DNA of 64,000 nucleotides from Copromyces sp. CBS 386.78 (GCA_030685235.1 MU839093.1:248001-312000), one strand, 5' to 3'; positions 8,743 to 21,250 are shown, counted from the stretch's first letter. Notes: generated by a model not told the origin, from the sequence alone. Program-made: numbers and translations.

Positions 8743-11009
8743 TTACATCTCGCTTCCGTTTCCGTCCTGTTCTCCAGAAAAGCATCCCTCCTGTGACGGT
8801 TCCCGTGTTTGTTCCGAGCCACCACTCCCCGTCACACCACCAAAGGAAATCCTAAGCGGAATATCCACCTCCTCCTCACTCCTCGTTACCAAAGTCGGTG
8901 TGTTACGGTCCCTGTTGTCCTGGACTTGTACGTGTCTGTCCCGCGGTTCTCCGCCGCCCGATGCCTCCAAACGTGCAAGTGAATCCCTCAGGAAGCCTCT
9001 GAACTATGATGGCTCCCACGAGGTTACTCTTCCGTTGACCGTCTTGTTTCCGTTCCCATCTGTGGAGTATACGCTGCTGGCTGTTGTTGAAAATCATCCT
9101 TAAAGTCAGTATTTCGACTGAAGACGCTTCCGGGAAATGAGAAGGGGGACGTATAAGCCACTTGAAAACACAAAGGAGTATGTGACTGACGAAGCGGGGA
9201 AGTACACAGAGGGGAGCCAAGCTGTATGCCACGCTCAACGGGTGTCTGTGATGTGTTGGGCCGCACAGAGATGCATGAAAGATATGGCAAGAAACAATGC
9301 AAGCTCAACTTACCTGGCCTAATACTCGGCTGACCAGAAGGACCACCTACACCCTCTCCATCCCATTCCATTACACCGCCGGGTTCTTCATTCTATCTTG
9401 TCAGCATCTCCTTTAGCTTGCCTCACTACCAGGCCAGATGGGCTGAACTCACCTGCCCCTGGAAGCGCACGTGACGATCTTGCCCATTATCAACCGGCCC
9501 GGCCGTCACGTCAGCCCTCGCAGCACCCGCCCCTCTCCCATTCAAAGACGAGACAGCTCCCTCTTGCCTAGACCCAGATCCTGAGGCCGTTGGAGCTTCG
9601 CTCTGTGAAGAAGAAGGAGCCGGTGCTCTAATTCCAGATGCAGCAGGTGCTCTAATTCCAGATGCAGCAGAGGACGAAGCCTGCGCCCCGCTCTCAGACG
9701 TGGACGTCTCAGGCGCCGTAGTGGGGGATCCCGCGAGAAGAGGTCGTGAACTCGCAGGAGAAAGAGATTGCCCGGGTGTCTGAGTAGTACCAGAAGCATC
9801 AGATGATTGTACAGCTGTCTGGTCTATGTATGGAGCCTTCGGGGCCGTTGCAGGCCGGCCGACACGTTCGGGGTCCATGTCCTCCATGTGTATATCCTCG
9901 CGCCTTTGCCCGGGTGGGGCGTCTGGCCTGTCTTGGTCCCTTGGGGGTGGCCTGTCTCCTTGACTCGGGGGTGGCCCTGGCGGTGTCCCTGGCGGTGGCG
10001 TTTGTGGTGGGCTTTCTTCTGGTTCCCTGTTATAATCGCCTGGTCCCCTGGCCCCGTCCGGTACCCAAAAGATCTTGTCAATTCGAAAAGCCGCGTAAAC
10101 GACCACGGTGAGAATTTCGATGGTAAAGTTAAACACGTAGAAGGCGGCGTGGCTGTGGTACCATGTCGCGTGGCCGATCTCACGTCCGTCGAAGTTTGCC
10201 CCAAGTCTGAAGCCGGCACCAAGGGTGGCCATGAGCGAACCAAACGACAACACTCTCATCTTGCGTATTACTGATCCCGTTCCAAAGTCTTCAATTGCAG
10301 TGGGGTCGACGACGGGCTTGAAAATGCACCATATGAAGTATCCGCTGGTAACAAGAGGGAGAAAAGCCAAGCTGGTTAGCCAAGTGCTGCAGGCGAGCAG
10401 CAAGATACGCTCGGCGTGGCGAGTTTTGGTGTCGAGGGTAAAGAAGAAATGCACAGTTGTTGCGATGATGATAATCAGGGCAGAGGCGATGCTTATGAGG
10501 AGGCCCCAAAAGATGTTGTTCGAAAGTGTCTTCCAGCCCAGGCGTGGGTGAATTGCGCGGAGGAGGCGTTGGGTAAAGAAGAGGTTGACAATGATGATGA
10601 TGACGCCGCCAAGAAGGATGAAAACGTTGGCAGCAATTGCAAGGCGAGGGTTGTCCGGGTGTGATGCCCAGACCAAACGCATCGAGACTGCCGTAATCCG
10701 GGCCATGCAGAAGCCAAAGAGTAGCGCGGAAAAGATGAACTTGATGCCGCGGCGTCTGTTGCGTTGGAACAAGATCATATGCACAGCGGCAACAAGGAAG
10801 AAAAATACCAAGAATAGAATGCAGGGGACAAGGTCGTGCTTGAGGGAGGGTATTCCGCCGACCGGGGCATACGGGGGGAGGTATGGCGGCCCGGAGGAGG
10901 TTGCCTGACCACGATGGCTATTAGCAACTGCGTCGACAACACCTAGTTTGCTGGTCTGTTGAAGGGAGGAAATCCTTACCACACCCTGCTCAGATTTTGG
11001 TGTGCCCAT
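8743..11009 (-). CDS. Seven-helix membrane protein, DUF3112-type (3' end unresolved)
   Basis: The core is exon 2, 10904-9453, preceded by a short exon 11009-10980 (MGTPKSEQGV). They are joined over a 75-nt stop-free intron, GTAAGG..CAG with branch point GCTAAT. The chain has about seven hydrophobic helices (from VPCILFLVFFFLVAAVHMIL to FYVFNFTIEILTVVVYAAF) and the motif GIKFIFSALLFGFCMARITA that I associate with the fungal DUF3112 family. A long Pro/Ser-rich cytoplasmic tail follows. A strong donor (CAG/GTGAGT at 9452) leads over a 60-nt intron to exon 3, 9392-9314, ending at donor GTAAGT (9313). A reading frame with the same acidic, Ser-rich style runs from 9093 to the TAA at 8743, interrupted by a TAG at 9006-9004. 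A 69-nt GTATAC..ATAG intron (9072-9004) would remove that codon. Ligand and role are unknown. Confidence 0.8.
9622..9669 (-). repeat. 24-bp in-frame tandem repeat in the tail of the DUF3112 protein
   Basis: Two exact 24-bp copies (9622-9645 and 9646-9669) encode two copies of an eight-residue unit, read in the protein as AASGIRAPAASGIRAP. Copy number could vary between strains. Confidence 0.9.
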
Positions 11010-12091
11010 ATTTGATCTGTTGCAATGGCTAATGAGGCTGATAATGATGGCGAATCGAATAGGAATGGATGGGTATCCAAACAAGACCTGGCGTTGAAGA
11101 CAAGTAGCGAGTGATGATGGGCGAGAAAAGAATGTAAATGTAACACTTTCAAAGTCCACGATGGATCCAAAGAATGACCACGAGATGGCGAGGGGACGGA
11201 GTAAAGAGTGGAAAAGAGAAGTTGTTAATTAATTGGGGCAACACATCACTTGAGGAGCGACTGCCAGATGCTGTTTTTTTTCGAGATGACATTGGTATCC
11301 GGGCATGGAAGATGCTATCCTGTTGAGGTTGTAAAGAGCAATGCACTATATTGACTTTCAACTGGAGCTGCGTAGAGCAGACAGCACTTTCCCGTGGTAA
11401 TCCTACGTTCATGGTGTTGTATGAACATTGACCCTTCCTCAAGGACGGGAGAGGAGCATTGGAGACATCAAGGCCGTAAAGATGGAGGAACTGCTTGTGC
11501 TCAACGGAAAGAGAAATCCGTGATATCTTGATGAATTGTTAAGACGGGCAACTTCCTGAGAGGACAGTATAATTGCGAGTAGTGACATTTTCCGTCGAGT
11601 GTCCTAGAATAGGTAGGTAGGTAGCTGTGATCATGGCAGTGCATCTCGAGTAAGCCATAGAGCAGACAATGGCAGTTTCTGACATGCCTCTGGAGAAGGT
11701 ACTGAGAACGCCATAATGATAAGAGACCGTTGTCCCCATCCGGATGGCAATAAGGAAGGTTGATGGTAGGTCCAGAGGCAAGCATCAAGTTGAAGTTGGG
11801 GAAGTTGATGTTGAGTTGAAGTTCGATATGTTGTTAATGTACTCACAGTTGCCAAGACTTGGACCATGGGCCTTAAATGTGGGGCAGGCCGTTGTTGCCG
11901 CAAAGAAACGCGGAAAGCGGAACTTGCCGTCGAGAATTTTGTCCCACTTTCCTCACTGCAGCGAGTCCAGTCCGGCCGACCACTACCGTCCAGCCCGTCC
12001 ATCATTCGTCGCGTCCCCCCCCGATCCGAGCTCCGTCTTTCTGTTTAGAGAGAGAGGCCCGATTGCCAATGCCATCCACACCGGCACCATC
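11010..12091. other. Divergent promoter region between DUF3112 gene and uL22m
   Basis: Both flanking genes are transcribed away from this 1.1-kb stretch. Several ORFs of 60-130 codons overlap on both strands without a domain or consistent coding bias. I see no gene here. Confidence 0.5.
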
Positions 12092-13554
12092 ATGAGTCTT
12101 AATGTGCCGTCCAGGCGGCTCCTGAAGAGCGGTTAGTTAGCAACCACCACACCATTGCGTTTCCTTTATCATCTTTATCATCATCATCGTCGTCGTCGTC
12201 ATCGTCGTCGTCGTCGTCGCCGTCGCCATGTCCAAAAAAAAATAAACACAAAAATCCAAATAAATTCAAAGACTAACACTCAGGCTTCATGCCTTGCACC
12301 ATGAACAGCAGCCTCCCCCTCCTCCGCCAACGCCCTCGTCCCGGCTCTCCAGTCGCTTTCGATCGCCAACAACAACACCACCACCACCACCACCAGATCC
12401 ATCCACACCACGTCCTCCCAACAATGGAGTCTCTTCAGCTGGGGCAAGCAGAAGATGGAGGAGCGTAAGAAGGCCAGGGAGGAGCTCAAGCAGGCCGAGC
12501 TCGCCCGCCACCCCAAGAGGCACACGCAGGAGGAGATCATCGCGCGCGTGCGCGGCCGTCTCGAAGGCGACTCCATCTTCGCCGACACCACCTCTGCATC
12601 AAAAGCCGACAAGCTAGCCGCCGAGCAAGGAACGCCCAAGGACTGGGCCACCGAAAAGGCGGAGAAGCAGGCTGCCGCAGAGCGCGCCGGCAAGGTCACG
12701 GCGATGGGCATCTCGCTGGTCAAGGACCACATGTTGCGCGCCGTCGACCCGGACCCGTGCTCGCGCGTGCGGTGGGAGCGCAAGATGGTGATCCGCAAGC
12801 TGCAGCGGGGCACGAACCCGTGGAGTGTCGAGCCCAAGGCCGAGCGCATCGCCCGCACCGAGCGCAAGCTGGTGTTCAAGACCCACCAGCTGCCCACCTC
12901 GGTCAAGAAGCTGGTGCACCTGTCGCGCCAGATCCGCGGCAAGACCGTGTCCGAGGCCCTGGTGCAGATGCAGTTCAGCAAGAAGAAGATGGCCAAGGAG
13001 GTCAAGACCGAGCTGCTCCGGGCCGAGGCCCACGCCATTGTCACGCGCGGTATGGGCTTGGGCAAGGCGGCTGCCAACAAGGAAACCGAAACAACTCAGG
13101 AGGAGCCCGTCAAGATCCAGACCAAGGACGGCAAGCACATGGAGATCCGCGACCCGACGCGCATCTATGTTGCCGAGACCTTTGTCAACAAGGGTCCCAT
13201 CAGAGGTGCCGAGATTGATTATCGTGCCAGAGGCAGGGTGTACAAGATGGACAAGCCTAGTACTAGTGAGTGCCCCTTCTTCCTCCCTTTCGCTCCCCCC
13301 CCTTCCCTAACCTCTCCTTCCCTCCACCTCCTCTCCCCCCATAACTATACCCCCATTTCCCAACAACAACAAACCCGAACCCCCTCAAACAAAACTAACA
13401 CCACTCTTTTCTAGCCATGACCCTCGTCCTTAAGGAAGAAAAGACGCGCATCCGCGAACACCAAGAGCGCGTCGCCAAGAAGCTCCGCCAAGGTCCCTGG
13501 GTTCACTTGCCCGACCGCCCCGTCACTGCCCAGCGCCAGTTTTACTCTTGGTAA
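12092..13554 (+). CDS. mrpl22: Mitochondrial large-subunit ribosomal protein uL22m
   Basis: Three exons (12092-12131, 12309-13265, 13415-13554) give about 378 aa. Exon 1 encodes MSLNVPSRRLLKS, a basic, hydroxylated start typical of a mitochondrial presequence. It continues with Ser/Thr/Asn-rich sequence and RSIHTTSSQQWSLFSWGKQK. The uL22 domain occupies the C-terminal half: KLVHLSRQIRGKTVSEALVQ, then MQFSKKKMAKEVKTELLRAE, YVAETFVNKGP and finally RIREHQERVAKKL. It ends FYSWstop. uL22 lines the exit tunnel of the mitoribosome. Intron 2 (13266-13414) has donor GTGAGT and acceptor CTAG. The first intron ends in a double acceptor, AACAGCAG (12304-12311), and both options keep the frame. Exon 2 contains an ACC repeat encoding six Thr. 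Confidence 0.9.
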
Positions 13555-14410
13555 AAGCCTCCCGTCTCGCCATCTGTACCCGACAGACACACACACTACA
13601 CAGTCAGTAGTAAAATGTGTGGCGGCGGCGGCTGCCTGCAGTCCACTTTCGCTAAAATCTCCCCATAACCCACCCATGCATGCATGTCAAGAAGGCAAGG
13701 AGGAGTGGACGGTCGGTCGGTCACATGACTGACGGATGGGGCATGATAATTATGATCATGGCAAGGGGGCACTTGGGAAAGAATTGTATTTATGTACGAG
13801 TAAAAGACGGACAGACGGAGAGACAGACAGACAATGCTGGAGCGAAGGAGTTCAAAAGGGAAAGGGAGGAAGAGGCCTCCTGACCTTTTTTTTCGTCTTC
13901 GTCTACGGTACCCTGTCATTTTGTAAAATAGATCGCAATATACCAAGAAAGCCACCCACCCATGCCATGCGTCACGAGGGAACCCCGGTGCCTACCCGAT
14001 GGCTAATTACTTGCCAGCTTCAAATGCACAATTCCTAAACCATGGTCAAATCTCACATCACTGGCTCACACCGCAAAGATGCACCCACGTCATCAAGTAA
14101 TCATGTTCATTGTAGCGAGTCTGTCAAATATGTACAGGAAATTCAAAGCTAGAAACCAAGCAACATGCCCGCGTGTCGAAACCCGACTACATACCGCCCA
14201 AGACTTTGGTAATACAGAGCCCGGCTACAGATGTATGCCCATATTCTTTGGTCGCCCGTAAGCGTACATGCTCGCTGTCCGTCCTTCGCTGATGAAAACA
14301 CTCGCTGTGTTATTTTGTCCTTGTTTTTGTTGGTTTTTGCTTTTAATCTTTCCTTTTGTTGTTCATCATATCTCTTCCCCTACATCACTTTTTCATTGCC
14401 AGTGTAAACC
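13555..14410. other. Convergent 3' flanks, uL22m and CFEM gene
   Basis: No gene was recognised. Short ORFs around 13680-14040 contain simple repeats (gacggacagacgg) and have no domain. Confidence 0.5.
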
Positions 14411-15688
14411 TTAAACCATGTTCCTCGGCTGCTGTCTAGGCACCATGTCCTCATACCGGCGACTCTTCATCTCCAACTCGTTCTCGGTCATGATGGTGAT
14501 GCCGGCGCCCTGGCTGGTAGCTCCCGAGAAGTTGTTGTGGTTGTATGGATCGCTAGCATAGTGACGTCCGCCCGCCACAGGGTCCGCGATCTTGATATGA
14601 TCCTTCGGGGTGCTGCGCTTGCGGAAAATAACAAGGGCGAGAGTGACTAGCAAAACCAAGGATCCCACTCCGATGCCAGCACCAATGCCGGCTTTGGCGC
14701 CCGTAGAAAGTCCCGGTTCATCATCATCCTTATCACTGTCCTTGGAGGTTGATGCCGGGGCAGAAGCGGAAGAGGTGCTGGAGCCTTCAGTAGCGACGGG
14801 AACAATCGCGCCGGCTCCAGTGGATGTTGCCGACTCGGAGTTCTCAGTAGTGGAAGTGGCGGCCTGGTTTAAAAAAAGGATTAGTTTCTTTTCGATCTAA
14901 GAAGCATCCGACTAGCTTACGGTTGATGGGGCCGTGGCACTGGTGGCAGCGGCATCCGTCGGAACGGAAGCGGACGGCTCAGTCGAAGTCAATGGAGAGG
15001 CAGCAGGCTGGGTCTCTCCAGCGGGAGTCTCGGGCGCAGTAGTACTTGCCGGGGGTGCGGCAGCATCAGGGTTTCCGGGAGCCGCTGAAGTTGCGGGCGG
15101 TACCTCGGCAGGAAGCGTCGCGGCTATGAAACCATGTCAGTTCATCTATCCAACCTGTTTCTTTCGTGATTCCAGGTTCTATTTCAACTTACTTGCACAA
15201 AAAGCCTGAGCTGCGGCTACAGCAATACCAGCGTCATCAGGTGCGCAAGCCTTAGTCACACAGTCATGGATGGCGTTGAAAAAGTCAGCATTGGGGCAAA
15301 GGCAATTCATGTCAGCCTGAAGGGCGCCGGTGCACTGCGAAGATTTATCGCGGGAAGAGTAGTAGCAATTTTTCTATGAAAACTGTCAGTCAGGCTTCAG
15401 ACACTGGAGAGCAGAAAGTGATGACAGTCGCGCAGTCATGTTTATCCATGGATACCGCGTTCCATGGAGGTTAGGGGTTGTTCGTTGCGGCATTAGTACA
15501 GTGACAGAAGCTCTTCTATCCCTAACCCAAGGCGTTTCTGCCACCAAATGCCACAACGAACACGCTCTTATGTGACGGGATGAGCTAATAGTGAGAGCAC
15601 TTACAGAACACTCGGACAGACTGTCGATGGACTGTGCAGTAACCATCACAGCTGCGGCGAGCAGCGCCAGAGTCTTGCGGACCAACAT
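14411..15688 (-). CDS. CFEM-domain single-pass membrane protein
   Basis: Four exons on the minus strand (15688-15605, 15373-15193, 15123-14921, 14863-14411) encode 306 aa, with all phases consistent. Residues 1-18 are a signal peptide (MLVRKTLALLAAAVMVTAQS). Residues about 26-88 form a CFEM domain with the eight-cysteine spacing: SEC, NCYY, SQC, NCLCP, HDC, KAC, FCA. A Ser/Thr/Pro/Ala-rich stalk spans about 90-210 and a helix about 215-236 (GIGVGSLVLLVTLALVIF). It ends in a basic, about 70-residue cytosolic tail. CFEM proteins of fungi are cell-surface proteins; some bind haem, others are receptors such as Magnaporthe PTH11. Here the domain is on a type I protein rather than a GPI-anchored one. 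The introns are 231, 69 and 57 nt. Confidence 0.9.
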
Positions 15689-18600
15689 TGCTCTCTATCA
15701 GTTGCCGTTGAAGTCGAAGGGAAAAGTGAAAATGGTGGAAATCGACTGGTGGTGGTTCCGCGCCCGACGTTATGAGGTCCTGGTAGAAACGGAAGCGACG
15801 CGCGATGGCAGCAACCGTAGCGTGTCTCTCCCAAGACGATCTGAGGTGAAAACGATGACGAAGCCTTGTCTGAGCCGGACTCGCGTGATCCCCTTGTTGA
15901 TACTTTCCAAGGTGAACTCCTAGTGAGCGTGGGTAGGTAGGACCAATCTCGTATGGTGGCACAGCCAGGTCAAGGGTGACTCTCCCAGCTGTTGTCGAGG
16001 ATTTTTGAGACGGGAAGACCGAAACGCGCAAGAGAAAGACCGGCTCTTGTCGAGTTGTTGGTGGGTAGAAGGTAGGCGTGTTTGGTTTGGGTGGGAAGGA
16101 AAGCTGAAACGTAAACCAGGGCGGACTTGATGAGAAACGCGACAGAAAGACGTGAAGAGATGAAAATAACGTGAGTCGTGAAAGGAATGCACAATCTTTG
16201 GCGAAGGAAATTGATTCAGGTATTGTGACCTATTGAAGAGGGAGGGAACCCGTCCGAAAACCACCGGCAGTATCGAAGATCAGGTATTGTAGAGAACGAC
16301 TATGAAGTGAAAGTTGAATGAATGGAAGTTGTTGTTGGTCGACGTCCTTGGTGCCGATGGGAAAAGTCACCACTCAGAGATGCAATCACTCGGTCAGATT
16401 GCCATCACGAGAAAATAAGAGAGGACGGGAATCGCAGTTCAATATGGAGAGGGAGGGGAAGGCACGAATAATAAGAAGGAGCCAAGCTCAACAATATCGA
16501 CAAGGGAGGACGATGCTCCTCGTGGCTTCCGTCTCGAGTTCGAGTTCAGGGCTTCCTGACTGTACTCGCCTGAGGTGGTCCATATCCACCCTGGCCACTC
16601 CTGCCATTTCTGGGATAAGATTCCATCTTCGAGTGTCAGTCTCCATGGCAAGAGCAATGGCACGCCGCGGCTTAGACTTCTGAGGTGAGGTGAGGTGAGG
16701 AGCATGCTTGAGGAAGGCGCACATGAATGTCACTTTGGAATGTTCCCGCGCATCTGGAATTGAGGGTGCCTTGCAGATTACGAGGAAGGCAGCAGCAGTC
16801 AGTGAGGCGCGAAGTGGGAGGGCGCCAGGGCATACAGAAATCTTACTTTTAGTACCTGGAATGAGGGGATGTTGATGAGAAGAAAGACGAACGGTCAGGG
16901 CAGCCCCCTCCACACAAATCCCTGCAGTTCTGCAGCAAACCCCTGCCAAGACTTTTTGGAGGTGGGGACTCGGACGTTGGCGACGCTTTGAACCATAGCC
17001 CGATGGGTTCATCTCAAGTCCCTGAAATTTTGGGAAATGGGCGGCCATTGCATCACAGCGTGGTAGCAGAGATCTATCTTTGCAATGACATGGCTCACCT
17101 AAGGCTGACCTGTACCAGATTTAGACGCGTCGCTATAGACCGGGTTTTGGATATGGTGTTTGCGTCTTCTTTCGGGACTCGACCAGTTTCCACGTTTAGG
17201 CTTGCGTGACATCGATGGTTGCCATGATTGGAGGGTTGGGCTGAACCAAGGGCTGTTCTGTAGTGTACTTTATTACTTGGGAGGGATCGGAAAGTGTTAC
17301 TCTAACCAGATCTCGCTCCGCATCCTCCACGATGGAGACAATAGTGTTTCGCTTGTTATTCTTCTGCTCGTCAATAGAGTCCAGACTGAACGTTCTTCAA
17401 GCCGATCTTTATGCCCTTCCTCATCTCAACACCACCCGACTCATGCCAATAAAGTCCTCCCTTCATCATATGCGCATCGGACGATCTACGCAAGGTTGGA
17501 TTTTGCAACCTCATCTGATCCCCAGAATCACCATCCCTGGTTGTTAGTCTGCGGATTCGCGGCTGTACAGTGGTTGAATGTGACGGCGCCTCCTGCAGTC
17601 AGCTTTCAACCGACCTTCAACTCAAAATATCACTGGCGGCTCCAAGCGACGAATTGCTTCCCTGAAGCTTGGGAGATCGTCGAGAAGCTTTCCCGTCCCG
17701 TCGTTTACCGTTCGACGCCGGTGTTCTTCACAAAAAGAGCCCAACAAGCCCAGCGCTTCAGAGAGCGCGAGAGAGCGGGAGAGCGCTTCATGTAACGGCG
17801 GGGCCGGACTCATTCTGTACCTAGCCATGTTTCAGGACATAACAGCACTTGACCGTTGCGGGGATAGCCTCATCGCCGCCCCCACAGTTCTCATGAAGCG
17901 TCATCACACGCCCTGTAACGCCCAGGGTTCGAGCGTCTGCTCTGGAGCCTCTGGGGGCCCGGCCGCCCGTTGGCGGAACCCTTTCCCTTCCGGGCCGTAG
18001 GCTCCGTGTGCCCCGTGTGCCCCGAAGGAGAAGAAGCGCTCATCCTCCTCCGGCGCAGTCGATGACCATATTGCTGACCTCAATTGTCATTCCAGAAAAA
18101 AAGACATGCAAGAAAAGCGTAGTGTCTTTTTACACTGGCGCCACCAGACGAAGTCTTAACGGCGCTTCTCTCTCGGATTTGAATCGAGCGCATGGATGTG
18201 TTTGCGGACTGACGGGGCTGCTTGCACCTGGCAAGACATTTTCTGTTACAGAAAGAAACAGGAGGAAGCAGTTTGCCCCGTCTTGATCAATGCCCTTGCA
18301 GATCGAGTTGGTGCTCGACTCGCGGTTTGACGGGAAGCGGTGAGTTTGGTGAGCCGTGATGAAGATTCATAATTTTGGGACTACGAAGAGGTGGTTGAAG
18401 GAAAAAAAAACCCCAAAAAAAAGAGAGGAAATGGAGATGTGCTTTGGAGATATCGAAATGATGCATAAATCCAAGGCCCTGAAACTGTTGCGGGGTGATG
18501 CACTGACCACCTGCAGTCATCTTTGCAAGTCTTTCAAAGACCTCGACGTCGACACAACACAACCATGAACCGTTGACAGCATGAAGAGAACAACAAGAAA

Positions 18601-19822
18601 GAAATGACCAGTGATTCTTCGACAACGAATACGCAAGCTTACGGGAAAATGTTTCCAATTTTCATGTTTCATTGTTTGTTCTAGTTTTTGTGTGTTTGAG
18701 CCTCTAAGCGCCTGCCCGAGACAACATGGCCAAAGAGAAATTGTCTACCCAACTGGACAACATGAACAAGTGTGTCACTCGTTGACAACGGTCTAATGAC
18801 TACCGGATGGCACATGCAGATGCCCGCTTGGTTTTACCGCCTCGATCTCTGATTCCAACTTCGATCCCATTTCCGGTAGAAACATGTTTCTGAGCGACAC
18901 CGCCATTAACAGCTCCAGGAGTTCAGGTGAACACCATATAGTCTATGTCAGGAGTAGGGGTTTGGGGTCGTTGATGCTGGAATTCGAGGACAATTACAGC
19001 CGGTTGGCAAAAGATCTCAAGGCCCAGGAACATGGTCACAAATGTCAAATGTGATTAAGAAACCGGACTTTGAAAGCTTAAAGGACTTGGGTAGAAACGC
19101 CGGCTCTGTTCCTGGCTAGGTTGGAATGGTTACCTTTTCCGTTCATTGTTGGCCGTAAAAGCAACATCCAACTCTGAGGACAAGCATATACTCGGTCGAA
19201 GGATGAAGGATCATGGCTAAGTTGAAAAGGCAATGACAGCAGGAATACCACCTTTGAAGGGGGTACTTGGTGGGTGAAGCTTCATAATACAAGGATTGCC
19301 GAGAGAAAGCCCAAGTCAAGCTCGAACATCAATGGGGACAAATCCAATAAAACAGCCCTCAACAATATTGAAAAGACATGCCAGTACTCAATATCGTGCA
19401 ACTTGCCGTCACGATGAGCAATGTCAACGAGAAGTTCATCAATGTTGACAAAGACGTCATCGTCTCGAAAGATTAATCATCTTGTCGATAACCGATAAGC
19501 TTAAACCTTCATGGACTCGGAAGCTCCCAGCCTTACGTAAGCCCACCTCCAAGATTTGCCGAAAACCCGCAGTTGCCGCGGCGGCTCCGGCTGCTTTCGA
19601 GCTCGCAGCTTACGTACATAGTCACGTGATTGGGAAGCTTGGAAGCTCCGACCCGTGCAAGCGAACCTCAGGTCATCCATTCGCAACGAATCTTGAAGCT
19701 CCATTTTGAGAAAGAGTCCAAAGCCGTTCAAACCGCGCAACCCGCTTCGCTCGCCTTTTCGCAACCCACCCGACCCCGACCCCGACCCCCTTTCGAAGAC
19801 CAAACGACCCAATCTCGTCAAA
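15689..19822. other. 4.1-kb region without a recognised gene
   Basis: The left end is the promoter and leader of the CFEM gene; the right end is the promoter of the COX VIIa gene. In between, ORFs reach about 210 codons (17160-17795 plus, 16488-17048 minus), but they overlap, have no recognisable domain and show no splice-linked partners. No tRNA or 5S rRNA signature was seen. Base composition is not RIP-like. A long non-coding transcript or a species-specific gene cannot be excluded. Confidence 0.45.
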
Positions 19823-20782
19823 ATGGCCGCCACCACTGCTGTCAGACCCATCACCGGTGTACGTAGTGATTTCCGAAAGCTTCGCTGCTTGCTCGCTCGC
19901 TGCGCAATGGAGGGGACGGTTTAAAACGGCGCAAGAGGAGGGATAATGACGGAATTTCGGCCGGCGGCGGCGGCGCAATGACGCACCGATTGGAAAAAAA
20001 GCTGGAATGACGACTGGAGGATTGATGGGGCTGACATGATGATTTTTCCGGGTGTACAGATGCTCCGTCGGGGCCTCATGCTCGACCTTGGTATCTCCCT
20101 CGGTGAGTAATTCAATTGGAATTTCTATGAACGGACGGACGGACGGACGGACGGACGGACGGAGGTGGTTTCCTTTCAGGGCGATGACGAGACGGGAGGC
20201 GGCGGGACATGGCGGGCGATGGGAAGAGCATAGCAGAGCAAAGCTCGTGAGCTTCGGCCGGCTGGCCGGTTGGGCTGGCTGGTGGGCCGTGAATTCACGG
20301 TTTACTACGGCGCGCCAGCCAGGCTTGGTAGGGTTCATGAGTCTAGAAGCTCGAAGCTCTGGGCTCTCACCCCGCCATAACGACCTACCGACGCTCCGGA
20401 AGAAGCTACCTCCTTGTCTTGTCTACCTACCCACCTATCTATCTACCTATCTATATATAAGCCCGAACTTGGTTAGCTGACTTCTTTCTTCCCAGGTCTC
20501 GGCTTCGTCTTCGCCAACGCCTACTGGTACGACATACCTCCTCGATGAAATCACTTACCTTACCTTACCTTACCTGCCCTTGCGCCCTTGCGCTCGATTC
20601 GAACCGACGAACGAACGAACTCGAATACTACATCTCCCATGCCATACCATGCCTTGGACCGATATATCTAAGCTAACCATTTTGCGTCTTGCAGGTACGG
20701 CTACCACGTTCCTCGCACCAACGCTCGTGACGTCTACTACAAGAAGCTCGAGGAGGAGCGCGCTGCCCGCATCGGCGCCTAA
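19823..20782 (+). CDS. cox9: Cytochrome c oxidase subunit VIIa (yeast Cox9 type)
   Basis: Four tiny exons (19823-19858, 20060-20102, 20496-20526, 20695-20782) encode 65 aa, the normal length for this family. The spliced protein begins MAATTAVRPITG, runs MLRRGLMLDLGISLG into a single helix LGFGFVFANAYWYGYHVPR, and ends in a charged tail KKLEEERAARIGA. This matches fungal subunit VIIa, a one-helix nuclear-encoded subunit of inner-membrane complex IV. There is no cleavable presequence. The introns (201, 393 and 168 nt) make up three quarters of the gene. Each has a good branch point: GCTGAC, AGCTGAC and AGCTAAC. Confidence 0.92.
20131..20162. repeat. (ACGG)n microsatellite in COX VIIa intron 2
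   Basis: Eight perfect ACGG units lie inside the 393-nt second intron. Confidence 0.95.
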
Positions 20783-20792
20783 ACCAATCGAT

Positions 20793-20816
20793 CGAACGAA
20801 CGAACGAACGAACGAA
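20793..20816. repeat. (CGAA)n microsatellite in COX VIIa 3' UTR
   Basis: Six CGAA units begin 10 bp after the stop codon. A shorter run of the same unit occurs in intron 3 near 20607-20619. Confidence 0.9.
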
Positions 20817-21250
20817 TTGGGGCAGACAATTGATGATGGAGAAGGACGAAGACGACCTCGACCGATGGCGGAGTGATGATACCTGAGGAGAAAGGAGAAG
20901 GAAGAAGGAACAATCGCCCTGTTTGTTGTATCGATATCTTACATGTGAAGACGGATAGACAAACACAGCTCAGCAAATCGAGTCAGGCCGAGAAGACACG
21001 CACGCATCTTGTTAGTTTCCCTTTGTTGCCTGCCTTGTGATATACGTTCTGAAAGGGGGGGGCGCCAAGAAGATGGTGGTCGGCTAGTTCGTAGACGGGA
21101 GGGATGGCATGACGGCGGGAATGATGCAATGCAATTGGAGATCAAGAACAAAATGAAATCAGTCTTCAGGAGCCTCCTCCTCCTGGAGTAGTACAAGTTG
21201 AAGAATTGCAAGAAAAGGACGGCAATACACGGGTATGATTATAAAAAAGA

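Noticed and set aside
16488..17048. 186-codon minus-strand ORF
   Set aside because: Same reasons; probably chance in GC-rich DNA.
17160..17795. 211-codon plus-strand ORF
   Set aside because: No domain, no coding bias, no splice partners and overlapping ORFs in other frames.
17921..17970. GGGTTCGAGC word resembling a tRNA T-loop
   Set aside because: No matching acceptor stem, D-arm or anticodon arm around it; no tRNA or dispersed 5S rRNA gene was found in the window.
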